Shown here: positions 1-11,286 of the stretch, piece after piece
How the letters are laid out: each line of letters starts with the position of its first letter
How positions within the stretch are numbered: the first letter of the stretch is position 1
DNA from: Chimonanthus salicifolius
Lineage: Eukaryota; Streptophyta; Magnoliopsida; Laurales; Calycanthaceae
DNA: 64,000 bases
Reading direction: 5' to 3'
Assembly: GCA_013350335.1 (NCBI GenBank)
Contig: CM023533.1
Span: 32,780,869 to 32,844,868 of the forward strand
Position numbers and translations under genes: made by a program
Notes under the pieces: model-generated
The model's input: the letters and a program-made list of their open reading frames with translations, nothing else
Told to the model about the DNA's origin: nothing
Database searches by the model: none

Positions 1-504
1 TTTCAAACTCCTATCCCTATCTTACAAACGGTCATCCGGCTTATCTTAGAAATCCTTGTGTATTATTAGCTTATCTTAGAAGATCATTCCGTTCAAACTA
101 CTGGAAATATATTGATCTTCATTTCCATGTAAGTTTTTATTCCATTTTTATTTTTTAGCCTTCTGATTTAAATATTTTATGGTTTTAATGTATAGTTTAA
201 TATTTAATGTATTTTTTGTAATATGTTGTTGTTTTAGAAATATGGATTATTAATTATTGATAGTGATTTATTTATGCTTAAAGCCTTAAACATTTAGCAT
301 AGATTTATTATGAATGTATGATATTTTTTTTCATGCAGATTAGTTTTTTTTTTTTCATTTTCTTTTATTTTCTAATGTGAAAATGTACTAGAAAACATTA
401 TAAGAATTAAGAAATAGTAATTATTGGGAAAAGTGGCTGTTTTTTTTAATAAAACACCCCTCCCATTTTAGAAAGAAGGTTCTGTGAAAAAATATAAATT
501 TCAT
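1..504. other. AT-rich sequence left of the tandem array
   Basis: This stretch is AT-rich with many T runs and no convincing coding potential. It probably belongs to the 5' non-coding part of the hAT element that continues to 12283, because no hAT-type terminus (CAGGG...) is visible here. The last 50 bases weakly resemble the neighbouring monomers and may be decayed repeat. Confidence 0.4.
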
Positions 505-3500
505 CCAACGTAATTATTAATTTAAAATGTTTAAACAAAAACCTCGATTTCATGTGATAAATTATGAAAAAATATGTAAAGTTACCGAAAATGTATGAAT
601 ATTTTTTAAACCAACCCTCTCAGTGAGTAGTATTTGTATACTGTAAAAAACTTCAGTTTTAAAGTACATGACGATTTTTTTTTTAATTTTATCATTTAAT
701 CCCCTATTTTCATGTGATAAATTACTAAAAAATATGTAAATGTACCCAAAACGTATGAATATTTTTTAACCCAACCCTCTCAGTGATTAGTGTTTGTGAA
801 CTGTAAAAAAAGTAGTTTTTTAAAGTAGATGAGGTTTTTTTTTAATTTTATCATTTAATCCCCCATTTTCATGTGATAAATCGTGGAAAAATGTGTAAAT
901 GTATCAAAAAAATCAGGTTCTTTTTTTCAATGAAGCCTCTGACTCTGTAGTGTCTTATTACTGTAATAAGTTTCAGTTTCACAGCAGATAATGTTTTTTT
1001 TTTAATTTTATCATTTAATCCCCCATTTTCATGTGATAAATTGTGGAAAAATGTGTAAATGTATCAAAAAAATCAGGTTCTTTTTTTCAATGAAGCCTCT
1101 GACTATGTAGTATCTTATTACTGTAATAAGTTTCAGTTTCACAGCAGATAATGTTTTTTTTTTTAATTTTATCATTTAATCCCCCATTTTCATGTGATAA
1201 ATTGTGAAAAAATGTGTAAATATATCAAAAAAATCAGGTTCTTTTTTTCAATGAAGCCTCTGACTATGTAGTGTCTTATTACTATAATAAGTTTCAGTTT
1301 CACAGCAGATAATGTTTTTTTTTTTAATTTTATCATTTAATCCCCCATTTTCATGTGATAAATTGTGAAAAAATGTGTAAATATATCAAAAAAATCAGGT
1401 TCTTTTTTTCAATGAAGCCTCTGACTATGTAGTGTCGTATTACTGTAATAAGTTTCAGTTTCACAGCAGATGATTTTTTTTTTAATTTTATCATTTAATC
1501 CCCCATTTTCATGTGATAAATTGTGAAAAAATGTGTAAATATATCAAAAAAATCAGGTTCTTTTTTTCAATGAAGCCTCTGACTATGTAGTGTCTTATTA
1601 CTGTAATAAGTTTCAGTTTCACAGCATATAATGTTTTTTTTTTAATTTTATCATTTAATCCCCCATTTTCATGTGATAAATTGTGAAAAAATGTGTAAAT
1701 ATATCAAAAAAATCAGGTTCTTTTTTTCAAGGAAGCCTCTGACTATGTAGTGTCTTATTACTGTAATAAGTTTCAGTTTCACAGCAGATGATGTTTTTTT
1801 TTTAATTTTATCATTTAATTCCCCATTTTTATGTGATAAATTGTGAAAAAATGTGTAAATGTATCAAAAAAATCAGGTTCTTTTTTTTAATGAAGCCTCT
1901 GACTATGTAGTCTCTTATTACTGTAATAAGTTTCAGTTTCACAGCAAATGATGCTTTTTTTTTAATTTTATCATTTAATCCCCCATTTTCATGTGATAAA
2001 TTGTGAAAAAATGTGTAAATGTATCAAAAAAATCAGGTTCTTTTTTTCAATGAAGCCTCTGACTATGTAGTGTCTTATTACTGTAATAAGTTTCAGTTTC
2101 ACAGTAGATGATGTTTTTTTTTTAATTTTATCATTTAATACCCCATTTTCATGTGATAAATTGTGAAAAAATGTGTAAATATATCAAAAAAATCAGGTTC
2201 TTTTTTTCAATGAAGCCTCTGACTATGTAGTGTCTTATTACTGTAATAAGTTTCAGTTTCACAGCATATAATGTTTTTTTTTAATTTTATCATTTAATCC
2301 CCCATTTTCATGTGATAAATTGTGAAAAAATGTGTAAATATATCAAAAAAATCAGGTTCTTTTTTTCAATGAAGCCTCTGACTATGTAGTGTCTTATTAC
2401 TGTAATAAGTTTCAGTTTCACAGCAGATGATGTTTTTTTTTTAATTTTATCATTTAATTCCCCATTTTTATGTGATAAATTGTGAAAAAATGTGTAAATG
2501 TATCAAAAAAATCAGGTTCTTTTTTTCAATGAAGCCTCTGACTATGTAGTGTCTTATTACTATAATAAGTTTCAGTTTCACAGCAGATAATGTTTTTTTT
2601 TTTAATTTTATCATTTAATCCCCCATTTTCATGTGATAAATTGTGAAAAAATGTGTAAATATATCAAAAAAATCAGGTTCTTTTTTTCAATGAAGCCTCT
2701 GACTATGTAGTGTCGTATTACTGTAATAAGTTTCAGTTTCACAGCAGATGATTTTTTTTTAATTTTATCATTTAATCCCCCATTTTCATGTGATAAATTG
2801 TGAAAAAATGTGTAAATATATCAAAAAAATCAGGTTCTTTTTTTCAATGAAGCCTCTGACTATGTAGTGTCTTATTACTGTAATAAGTTTCAGTTTCACA
2901 GCATATAATGTTTTTTTTTTAATTTTATCATTTAATCCCCCATTTTCATGTGATAAATTGTGAAAAAATGTGTAAATATATCAAAAAAATCAGGTTCTTT
3001 TTTTCAAGGAAGCCTCTGACTATGTAGTGTCTTATTACTGTAATAAGTTTCAGTTTCACAGCAGATGATGTTTTTTTTTTAATTTTATCATTTAATTCCC
3101 CATTTTTATGTGTTAAATTGTGAAAAAATGTGTAAATGTATCAAAAAAATCAGGTTCTTTTTTTTAATGAAGCCTCTGACTATGTAGTCTCTTATTACTG
3201 TAATAAGTTTCAGTTTCACAGCAAATGATGCTTTTTTTTTAATTTTATCATTTAATCCCCCATTTTCATGTGATAAATTGTGAAAAAATGTGTAAATGTA
3301 TCAAAAAAATCAGGTTCTTTTTTTCAATGAAGCCTCTGACTATGTAGTGTCTTATTACTGTAATAAGTTTCAGTTTCACAGCATATAATGTTTTTTTTTT
3401 AATTTTATCATTTAATCCCCCATTTTCATGTGATAAATTGTGAAAAAATGTGTAAATATATCAAAAAAATCAGGTTCTTTTTTTCAATGAAGCCTCTGAC

Positions 3501-5393
3501 TATGTAGTGTCTTATTACTGTAATAAGTTTCAGTTTCACAGCAGATGATGTTTTTTTTTTAATTTTATCATTTAATTCCCCATTTTTATGTGATAAATTG
3601 TGAAAAAATGTGTAAATGTATCAAAAAAATCAGGTTCTTTTTTTCAATGAAGCCTCTGACTATGTAGTGTCTTATTACTATAATAAGTTTCAGTTTCACA
3701 GCAGATAATGTTTTTTTTTTTAATTTTATCATTTAATCCCCCATTTTCATGTGATAAATTGTGAAAAAATGTGTAAATATATCAAAAAAATCAGGTTCTT
3801 TTTTTCAATGAAGCCTCTGACTATGTAGTGTCGTATTACTGTAATAAGTTTCAGTTTCACAGCAGATGATTTTTTTTTTAATTTTATCATTTAATCCCCC
3901 ATTTTCATGTGATAAATTGTGAAAAAATGTGTAAATATATCAAAAAAATCAGGTTCTTTTTTTCAATGAAGCCTCTGACTATGTAGTGTCTTATTACTGT
4001 AATAAGTTTCAGTTTCACAGCATATAATGTTTTTTTTTTAATTTTATCATTTAATCCCCCATTTTCATGTGATAAATTGTGAAAAAATGTGTAAATATAT
4101 CAAAAAAATCAGGTTCTTTTTTTCAAGGAAGCCTCTGACTATGTAGTGTCTTATTACTGTAATAAGTTTCAGTTTCACAGCAGATGATGTTTTTTTTTTA
4201 ATTTTATCATTTAATTCCCCATTTTTATGTGATAAATTGTGAAAAAATGTGTAAATGTATCAAAAAAATCAGGTTCTTTTTTTTAATGAAGCCTCTGACT
4301 ATGTAGTCTCTTATTACTGTAATAAGTTTCAGTTTCACAGCAAATGATGCTTTTTTTTTAATTTTATCATTTAATCCCCCATTTTCATGTGATAAATTGT
4401 GAAAAAATGTGTAAATGTATCAAAAAAATCAGGTTCTTTTTTTCAATGAAGCCTCTGACTATGTAGTGTCTTATTACTGTAATAAGTTTCAGTTTCACAG
4501 TAGATGATGTTTTTTTTTTAATTTTATCATTTAATACCCCATTTTCATGTGATAAATTGTGAAAAAATGTGTAAATATATCAAAAAAATCAGGTTCTTTT
4601 TTTCAATGAAGCCTCTGACTATGTAGTGTCTTATTACTGTAATAAGTTTCAGTTTCACAGCATATAATGTTTTTTTTTTAATTTTATCATTTAATCCCCC
4701 ATTTTCATGTGATAAATTGTGAAAAAATGTGTAAATATATCAAAAAAATCAGGTTCTTTTTTTCAATGAAGCCTCTGACTATGTAGTGTCTTATTACTGT
4801 AATAAGTTTCAGTTTCACAGCAGATGATGTTTTTTTTTTAATTTTATCATTTAATTCCCCATTTTTATGTGATAAATTGTGAAAAAATGTGTAAATGTAT
4901 CAAAAAAATCAGGTTCTTTTTTTCAATAAAGCCTCTGACTATGTAGTGTCTTATTACTATAATAAGTTTCAGTTTCACAGCAGATAATGTTTTTTTTTTT
5001 AATTTTATCATTTAATCCCCCATTTTCATGTGATAAATTGTGGAAAAATGTGTAAATATATCAAAAAAATCAGGTTGTTTTTTTCAATGAAGCCTCTGAC
5101 TATGTAGTGTCTTATTACTGTAATAAGTTTCAGTTTCACAGCAGATGATTTTTTTTTTAATTTTATCATTTAATCCCCCATTTTCATGTGATAAATTGTG
5201 AAAAAATGTGTAAATATATCAAAAAAATCAGGTTCTTTTTTTCAATGAAGCCTCTGACTATGTAGTGTCTTATTACTGTAATAAGTTTCAGTTTCACAGC
5301 ATATAATGTTTTTTTTTTAATTTTATCATTTAATCCCCCATTTTCATGTGATAAATTGTGAAAAAATGTGTAAATATATCAAAAAAATCAGAT
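505..5393. repeat. Tandem satellite array, ~160-bp monomer with 8-mer higher-order repeat
   Basis: About 30 head-to-tail monomers of roughly 160 bp fill this region. Each holds a T-run, the motif TTTTATCATTTAATCCCCCA, ATGTGATAAATTGTG and TTTCAGTTTCACAG. The leftmost two or three copies (505-900) are diverged and the rest are nearly identical. Diagnostic variants recur in a fixed order: TTACTATAATAAG, then TCGTATTACTG, CAGCATATAATG, CAAGGAAGCC, CAGCAAATGATGC, CAGTAGATGATG, and so on. The TTACTATAATAAG variant recurs near 1281, 2559, 3677 and 4956, giving spacings of 1278, 1118 and 1279 bp. This is an 8-monomer higher-order unit with one 7-monomer version that lost the CAGTAG monomer. The array stops about 12 bp before the transposase ATG. 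Confidence 0.97.
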
Positions 5394-5405
5394 TCTTAAA
5401 CAGCA

Positions 5406-5826
5406 ATGGCAAAGAACAATGAAGATCCACCATGGTCGTTCGGTGAACGACATAGTAACAACAAAGTCAAATGCAACTTCTGTGAGAAGATGGTATCTGG
5501 AGGAATAACCCGTTTGAAGGCACATATAGCAGGAAAGACGGGAGATGTAGCCGCTTGCAAACGCGCACCAGCACAAACACAAATTATTTACAGGCAACTA
5601 CTGGAAGTGAATGCTAAAAAAAAGAAAATAAGGACTGAAGCAGAAGAGCATGCTATCGGTCACATAATGGCCGACTGTTTAGAAAGTGAAAGGGAGGGCC
5701 AATACATGGAAAATGTCCCGTCGTCTTCAGAAGAGGATCCAGACGAGATTGAGGAGGACAGAGACTTGCGGCGTGCAATGCGAATTAGTCGCCGCGAACA
5801 TGAGATGAGAAAGCAGAGTGGTGCAG
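5406..5826 (+). CDS. hAT transposase exon 1: BED zinc finger
   Basis: The exon encodes about 140 residues. Residues 9-50 form a BED-type finger with PPWSFG, CNFC (the CxxC pair), RLKAHIAG and a later cysteine in AACKRAP, matching the C-C-H-C ligands of plant hAT transposases. An acidic stretch (SSSEEDPDEIEEDRD) and a basic region follow. The donor site is CAG/GTTAAT at 5826/5827, leaving phase 1. The next exon at 5923 continues in frame with a Gly/Ser-rich linker. Confidence 0.9.
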
Positions 5827-5922
5827 GTTAATTTCTTTAAATTAATTGTTTAATGTAACAAAAACAATTTATTTCTCAATTACATTAAAATGCCAAATAC
5901 TGAATTTTAATACTCTACACAG

Positions 5923-7197
5923 GCGGTGCGAGTGGATCAGGGACTGCGCATGGATCATCCAGAAAAAAATCTGGACTTATGGGCCGATGGAATTCCATCA
6001 AAAATACATTCAGAGGAGGAGAACAAGCAAGGCCTGAACGCTACGGTGTAAATCCGAATACAGTTGGTGCTGGTGATCCAATGTGGGACAGACCAACTTC
6101 TTTGAAATAAGGAAAAATAAATCAAGTAGACAAAGAGACGGCAAAACAATTAGTTGGGACGGCAGTCACTAAGTTTTTCACCGACAACCATCGGCCACCG
6201 ACTGAAATCTTAAGTCCGTATTTTAAGTCTGTGTGCTTTGCATCCGCAACTGTTGGACCTAATATCAACTTCCCATCGCCGTATGAGATTTCTACCACGT
6301 TCATCCCCCGTGAAATACAGCGGATGCGAGAATGGGTAAATAATTTTAAGTCTTCTTGGGAGGATACGGGAGTAACCCTTATGTCGGATGGCTGGAAGAG
6401 TGACGATAACCGTAGTATCGTTAAGTTCCTCATTTATAATCAATGTGGCACAGTGTATCATAAATCATACGACACATCAAGCCGAGTAAATGATGGTGAC
6501 TTTCTTTGTAGCTTGATGGTGTCTGTCTGTGAAGAAATTGGACCTGAGAATGTTGTCCAAATTGTAACGGACAATGGAGCGGGCTATAAGTCGGGAGCGA
6601 GGAAGGTCGCGAACACATACCCGTGGATCTTATGGACCCCCTGTGCGGCCCACTGCATAGACTTGATCCTCAAAGATTTTGCTAATGTGAGGGAACTTGC
6701 GAACCTAATTGACTAGTGTAAGGACGTCACCACATTTATATACAATCATGTTAGAATCTTAGAGGTAATGAGGAAGTACACGAAACGTCGTGAACTACTG
6801 CGACCTGCAGTAACACGTTTCGCCACAGTATTCCTTACGTTGCAGAGCTTCTTAAGAAGCAAGACAGAATTGATGAAGATGGCGAGAAGTAGGTCCTTTG
6901 CGAATGCGTTCGACATGAGAAACGCTGAACATCAAAGATATTACTAGAACATTACACACTTATTTGTATCTAAAGTGTTCTGGGACAGTATCGTATCGGC
7001 CATCAACATCTCTGCACCCATAGTCACAGCACTCCGATTTGTAGACGGAGATAAGAAGCCGACGCTCCCCTATGTATTTGAATGCATAATAAAGGCTAAA
7101 ACTGAAGTTGCGAAAGTTAATCCTCCGGTTCACTTCATGGAAATCATCAACGACAGGATTAATCAATTTTTCATCTCCAACCCACAGTACGTTGCAG
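5923..7197 (+). pseudogene. hAT transposase exon 2: DUF659/catalytic core with three stops
   Basis: The exon continues in one frame through stops at 6108-6110, 6714-6716 and 6945-6947. It covers the DUF659 region, including LMSDGWKS (first catalytic Asp), IVTDNGAGYKS (second Asp) and TPCAAHCIDLILKD, which are hallmark hAT motifs. Downstream residues (RFATVFLTLQSFL, RSKTELMKMA) resemble the helical insertion region. The donor is GTTGCAG/GTTAGT. The three stops are simple base changes with the frame preserved on both sides. Confidence 0.9.
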
Positions 7198-7284
7198 GTT
7201 AGTTTTTTATTCGCTAGTGTGTTTATATCTTACTATTGTGCATATCTTATATTTAGGCTAATCGCATTGTATTTCACTTGGCAG

Positions 7285-7427
7285 CATATTATTTGAATCC
7301 CTTCTCAAAGAAACCTAATGAGTTAAGTTTAGAACTGTCGACCGACTCAATTCGTAACTGCGTAAGACGGACATTGGAGATTATGGGTGTCATGCATCAT
7401 GGTGAACGGGCGGCATGTTTTAGAGAT
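7285..7427 (+). CDS. hAT transposase exon 3 (short)
   Basis: This short exon carries the conserved AYYLNPFS motif found before the dimerisation domain of plant hAT transposases. The acceptor CAG at 7282-7284 keeps phase with the preceding donor; an upstream TTTAG at 7252-7256 is the alternative but would give an immediate stop in that phase. The donor GAT/GTACTA is at 7427/7428. Confidence 0.7.
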
Positions 7428-7523
7428 GTACTACTTTTGTTCATTATGATCTCCATATTTTTGATGATTTGAAAGTTGTTCATTATCCGATAATATTAAT
7501 TGTGTTTTATTTTTGTTTTGAAG

Positions 7524-8438
7524 TTACACAATTTTGAGAACCGCTTGGAGTCATTTGCGGATGAAGCTGCCGATGTTAGGTTGAGAGAGACGGCGACGAT
7601 GAGTGCTACACAATGGTGGACATATTTTGGCAACAGCTCACCTATATTGAGGAAGTATGCCATCAAGCTGATGAGCCAGACGTGCAGTGCAACCAACTGC
7701 GAGCGTAACTGGTCGACATTTAAATATGTCCATAGCAAGCCTCGAAACAGATTATCATCTCAAAGACTTAATGATTTAGTGTACCTACACTACAATCAGA
7801 GGCTAAGGGCAAGGAATTTGAGGAGGTACCCCGAGTTGACACGTGAAGATGCCGATGATTTTTTCGTCCCGATCGACCTCGAGTCTCTATTTACCTATAA
7901 TGATCCATTAAGTGAATGGATCGAAGAGGAAGAACAACCTGTACTGCATGATCTAGATATATCATTTTTAGATCAAAGTATAGAGTTGGGAGAATTGCAA
8001 GATTCCGAGGACGAGGCGGAAAATGAAGGTCGCCGCCATTCAATAAGTGTGTCCCTCCCTCCAAATGTGGGTCTAGAACGTCAGACAAGTACAAGGATGG
8101 CTCCACGTCGTCATTCTGTTAGTGAACGGCCCACTGGGACAGATGGGGTATCTAGCTCTTCACAGAGGAGGAGATCATTAAGAGAAAAAGAACCTGTTGT
8201 TTCGAGCAGCCAACCCAGCAGACGTTATTATGGGTTGGCTAGATCTGATTCTGATTCATCTACCGATGACGGTAATGGGTCAGATGATGGGTTGGATTTT
8301 ACTCATCCAAATATTGTTGTGGATGTTGAGCCCGCCGGCCCACCGGGGTATTATCCCAACATGAGTGAAGTCCATTACCAACAGGATGATAGACAACATA
8401 CACCTCCTCATGGCGGAACAAACTTGCCCGGTGAAGGA
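7524..8438 (+). CDS. hAT transposase exon 4: C-terminal dimerisation domain, interrupted at 8438
   Basis: The exon follows acceptor TTTGAAG in phase 0. It contains WWTYFGNSSPILRKYAIKLM, SATNCERNWSTF and NRLSSQRLNDLVYLHYNQRL, the hAT C-terminal dimerisation domain with its conserved acidic residue. A long Ser/acidic tail follows. The apparent ORF runs on to a stop at 8483, but everything after 8438 is LTR sequence; the native frame continues at 11026. Confidence 0.92.
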
Positions 8439-8648
8439 TGTAGCGACCCGACCCGATTTTTCGGGATTTTAGGGTCTCAGTAGCAGTGGGGAGGGGATGA
8501 ATCCTGTTGTAGGCCTTGTCTCGCCCGACCCCGAGCTCAGAAGCTCGAAGGGGCATTTTATTAATTTAAACTAGTTAATACCTTGTCAAAAAAAAAAAAA
8601 TAATAAGAATAATAATAAGGGGAAATCTGATAAAAAAAAAAAAGAGTG

Positions 8649-8679
8649 AAACCCTAAACCCTAAACCCTCCCCTTATAA
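8649..8679 (+). promoter_or_regulatory. Telomere-like motif followed by TATA-like box in the LTR
   Basis: About three copies of the plant telomere-type repeat CCCTAAA are followed directly by CTTATAAG. In LTR promoters a TATA element here would drive the retroelement transcript, and telo-box motifs occur in plant promoters. The position, a few hundred bases into the LTR and just before a pyrimidine-rich leader, fits the start of the R region, but function is inferred. Confidence 0.45.
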
Positions 8680-10190
8680 GCATTCTCTTCGCCGCGCACT
8701 GTAGCACGCAGCTACAGTGCCGCGGCGCCCTGCTGCTGCCTTCTCCTTCTCCCTCTCGGCCGTCCGTCTTCTCTCTCTCCCTGGTTCTTCTCTCGTTTTC
8801 CGGCCCTCTTTCCCCTTCGCCCCGACGACCGGTGTCTCGGAGCCGCCGTCACCGCCCGACCGAGGTATCTTCTTCCCCTCCTCTTCCACCTTCCCTTTTC
8901 CCGTCGGTTTTTCCCTCTTCCCCGAGCCCACCTCGGTTTTCATCGACTTTTCCTTTCCTCTCTCCGATTTCCCTCTGATTTTACCCGGTTTTCCGATGGA
9001 TTTTCCCGACCCCCTTCGGTTTTCCTTCTTCCTTCTTCTTCCTCTCTTTCCGGCGTTTTTTCCCCTCTTCCCCTTTCCCCTCCGGCTGGGCAGCCGAGTC
9101 AACTCGGCTGAGCAGCTGAGTTGGCTCAGCTGAGCAGCCGAGTTGGCTCAGCTGAGTTCGAGTGTGGGCCCCGCTGAGCTGGGCCCAGCTCGGCTCGCCC
9201 TTGACCCAGCTCGGCCCGGTCCGGTTTTGGGCTCGGGCCAGTTCCAGGCCCAGCCCAGCTTTGGGCCCGGCCCATTTCGGGCCCAGTTTTAGGCCCGGCC
9301 CAGTTCGGGCCCATTTTTCAGTTCGAGCTTAGTTTAGCCTGTTTTATCTCCTTTACTTATTCTGTGCTCTTATCTCTTCAGATCGAGCCCCCTTCAAACC
9401 AACGGACCCGCCTTCTCACGATTAATTTTCAAACGCACACCGGTGAGGGAACTAACACACTTTTAGCATACACATTTCTGCATTTATTTATCTTCGAATT
9501 ATGTGGATGCGGAATGCGCAGAATGGGACCCCTTATATCTAGTTCTACTGTTCGGCAAGGGAACCGTTCAGATAAGTATGTGGTGAGGGGACCACTCTGT
9601 GTATCCGCGTCCGATAATGATGTGAGAATGATAGATGAACTTGATGTTAAACCAGTTGTGCATGATTAAGTAATTTGGATGCGATTGATTGACAACATGA
9701 TGAAATATCAACATGCTAGTATATGGTAGACTATGGTATACCTGATTGTCTAGGATTCGATGTCGCTTCATTGAGAATATGTCTATTATTACTTGTACTT
9801 GCACATGCCTATTGTTAATCATTCATGCATTTGTCGGATGTGTGGAATGTCGGAGGGGCTTGGACATTAAGTAACATTAGGGTTATGTGGGGCCACGCGG
9901 TGGATGCGTGAAGGGATGTGTACCGCCTTGTGATTGGATGTGGGTAGTCGTGCCCCTTGCTTGAATAAAATGGTTGGTTTGTCTTATGGTCGCCAGATAC
10001 ACCTTTTGGGGGGGTGTGACCTGACTTGGGGAACAAGGTGCCCGGAAGTCCCCAATAGGGATCCGTTGGGGAAGTAGCCGTGTCAACCCTTGATAGGCCA
10101 TCGGGCTGAAGGTTGGTTCACCCAAGGTAACCTTAGAAGCCTGTTGTAGTTCCGATACCCAAAGGTGGAATGAATGAGATGATCTTTGTG

Positions 10191-10500
10191 TGACCGAGTA
10201 GGCTGAGGAGGTGCTCGCCTAGGTCGAGGGATGAAGCGGTGAGGGGCAGCTCCCGCTGGCATGAATTGTGATCCTTGTGTGTGACCGAGTAGGCTGAGGA
10301 GGTGCTCGCCTAGGTCGAGGGACGAAGCGGTGAGGGACAGCTCTCGCTGGCATGGGTTGTAACCCTCGTGTGACCGAGTAGGCTGAGGAGGTGCTCGCCT
10401 AGGTCGAGGGACGGAGCGGTGAGGGACAGCTCCCGCCGGTATAGTTGCGATATCTAGATGACCGAATGGGCTGAGGATGTGCTCGCCTGCTCATTGGTTA
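10191..10500. repeat. ~90-bp tandem repeat inside the LTR (3.5 copies)
   Basis: The motif TGACCGAGTAGGCTGAGGAG recurs at 10191, 10282 and 10371, with a diverged fourth start at 10459. Periods are 91, 89 and 88 bp. The copies share GGTGCTCGCCTAGGTCGAGG and a following GCGGTGAGGG block. This is an LTR-internal minisatellite. Confidence 0.92.
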
Positions 10501-11025
10501 AGGGATTGAGGTTGTTTAGATAAGGTGGTCGTGGGCCAGATTGAGTACCTACCGAATGGCCCATACGGTGGGTCGAGTGCGTGTTGTGTGGGGACCATGT
10601 ACGTGGATCTTTGTTATTCCTTAGTGGTAGATATGCAGTGTGTGATATATGTTGTGTGATTATATGCATGTGTTCCCTTGCTGAGTATGAAGTGCTCACC
10701 CCCTTGCCTTTCAGGTGGCTCGATGGATGCGGGATCCAGCGGGTCCCAAGACCAGGCTTAGGCGATGATGCTTTCGGATTGCTTAATTTCTTTCCTTTAT
10801 TAATTAGAAAGAACCTGGTGTTTATTTTGGATATTGTTTATCGTTGTGGATGACTGTACTAGCCACCTATTGCACTGTTGTGTTAACTGAACTTATGGCA
10901 TCTCTTTTTCTATTATGGTTATTGATGTTTAGAAAAAAAATATATGTCGGTAGTTTGGAATGTGTGATATCTCGGTTTAGTATCGGTAGTAACACGCCCG
11001 TTTCGGGATGGGGTGTTACAAAGGA

Positions 11026-11286
11026 TATGTATCTTTCGGATATACGCCAACAGGATATTATGGTCAACCGAGCTATGGGCACTTCGACACGAACTCATTA
11101 TCCAGTAATATGCAGTCCATGTCGATTTCAGATCGTCAATCGCAACCCTCATCTGATAGTTGGCAGTACCACAATCCATCATCAACATCCGACTACACGT
11201 CTAATGATGAGCGACTTCCGGAAGACACGTATGCAAGATTTTATTTCCACGTCCCGGGTTATCCATATGAAGAGCTGGATCCATAG
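11026..11286 (+). CDS. hAT transposase C-terminal tail, resumed after the LTR
   Basis: The frame interrupted at 8438 (codon GGA) continues here after the second AAGGA copy, and runs to TAG at 11284-11286. It adds about 86 residues rich in Ser, Tyr, Gln and Pro, ending GYPYEELDP. The tail is not independent: an upstream in-frame ATG at 11008 lies inside the LTR and is fortuitous. Composition matches the low-complexity tail before the LTR, which supports continuity. Confidence 0.85.
   Translation, partial: YVSFGYTPTGYYGQPSYGHFDTNSLSSNMQSMSISDRQSQPSSDSWQYHNPSSTSDYTSNDERLPEDTYARFYFHVPGYPYEELDP

Larger units (their letters stand above)
8439..11020 (+). mobile_element. Solo LTR (2582 bp) inserted in the transposase exon
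   Basis: The element starts TGTAGCGACCC and ends GGGGTGTTACA, so its ends are short imperfect inverted repeats of TG...CA type. It is flanked by a perfect 5-bp target duplication AAGGA (8434-8438 and 11021-11025). No primer-binding site or retroviral-type coding region follows; the host transposase frame resumes at once. It is therefore a solo LTR left by recombination between two LTRs. The long LTR and its ...GTGTTACA end recall plant Gypsy elements of the Tekay/Del type, but that assignment is inference. It is GC-rich, unlike its surroundings, with a pyrimidine-rich tract (8735-9080) and a CAGCTCGG-rich segment (9090-9330). Confidence 0.93.
5406..11286 (+). pseudogene. hAT-superfamily (Ac-like) transposase gene, degenerate and split by a solo LTR
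   Basis: This is a spliced hAT transposase, a nuclear DNA-binding cut-and-paste recombinase. Visible exons are 5406-5826, 5923-7197, 7285-7427 (7257 is an alternative acceptor), 7524-8438 and, after an inserted LTR, 11026-11286. Domain order is the usual one: an N-terminal BED zinc finger, a DUF659/RNase H-like core with SDGW and VTDN aspartates and CAAHCID, and a C-terminal hAT dimerisation domain with CERNWS. The frame is interrupted by TAA at 6108, TAG at 6714 and TAG at 6945, and physically by the LTR at 8439-11020, so the copy cannot encode a full transposase. Splice sites (CAG/GT...AG) are still recognisable, which suggests moderate age. The ATG lies just after the satellite array, so the leader was probably array-derived. 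Confidence 0.93.

Noticed and set aside
505..5393. Regular repeats as a CRISPR array
   Set aside because: The whole ~160-bp unit repeats without unique spacers, and the genome is a plant's; this is a satellite.
8439..8483. Last 14 residues of the long transposase ORF as native C-terminus
   Set aside because: They lie after the LTR boundary and the AAGGA duplication; the native frame resumes at 11026.
8649..8668. Telomeric repeat as chromosome end or interstitial telomere
   Set aside because: Only about three units, and they sit in an LTR promoter-like context.
8674..9314. Open frames in the GC-rich LTR (both strands)
   Set aside because: They reflect pyrimidine-rich and CAGCTCGG-type low complexity, with no domain.
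11008..11286. Independent 92-codon gene
   Set aside because: Its ATG is inside the LTR end; the rest is the transposase tail.
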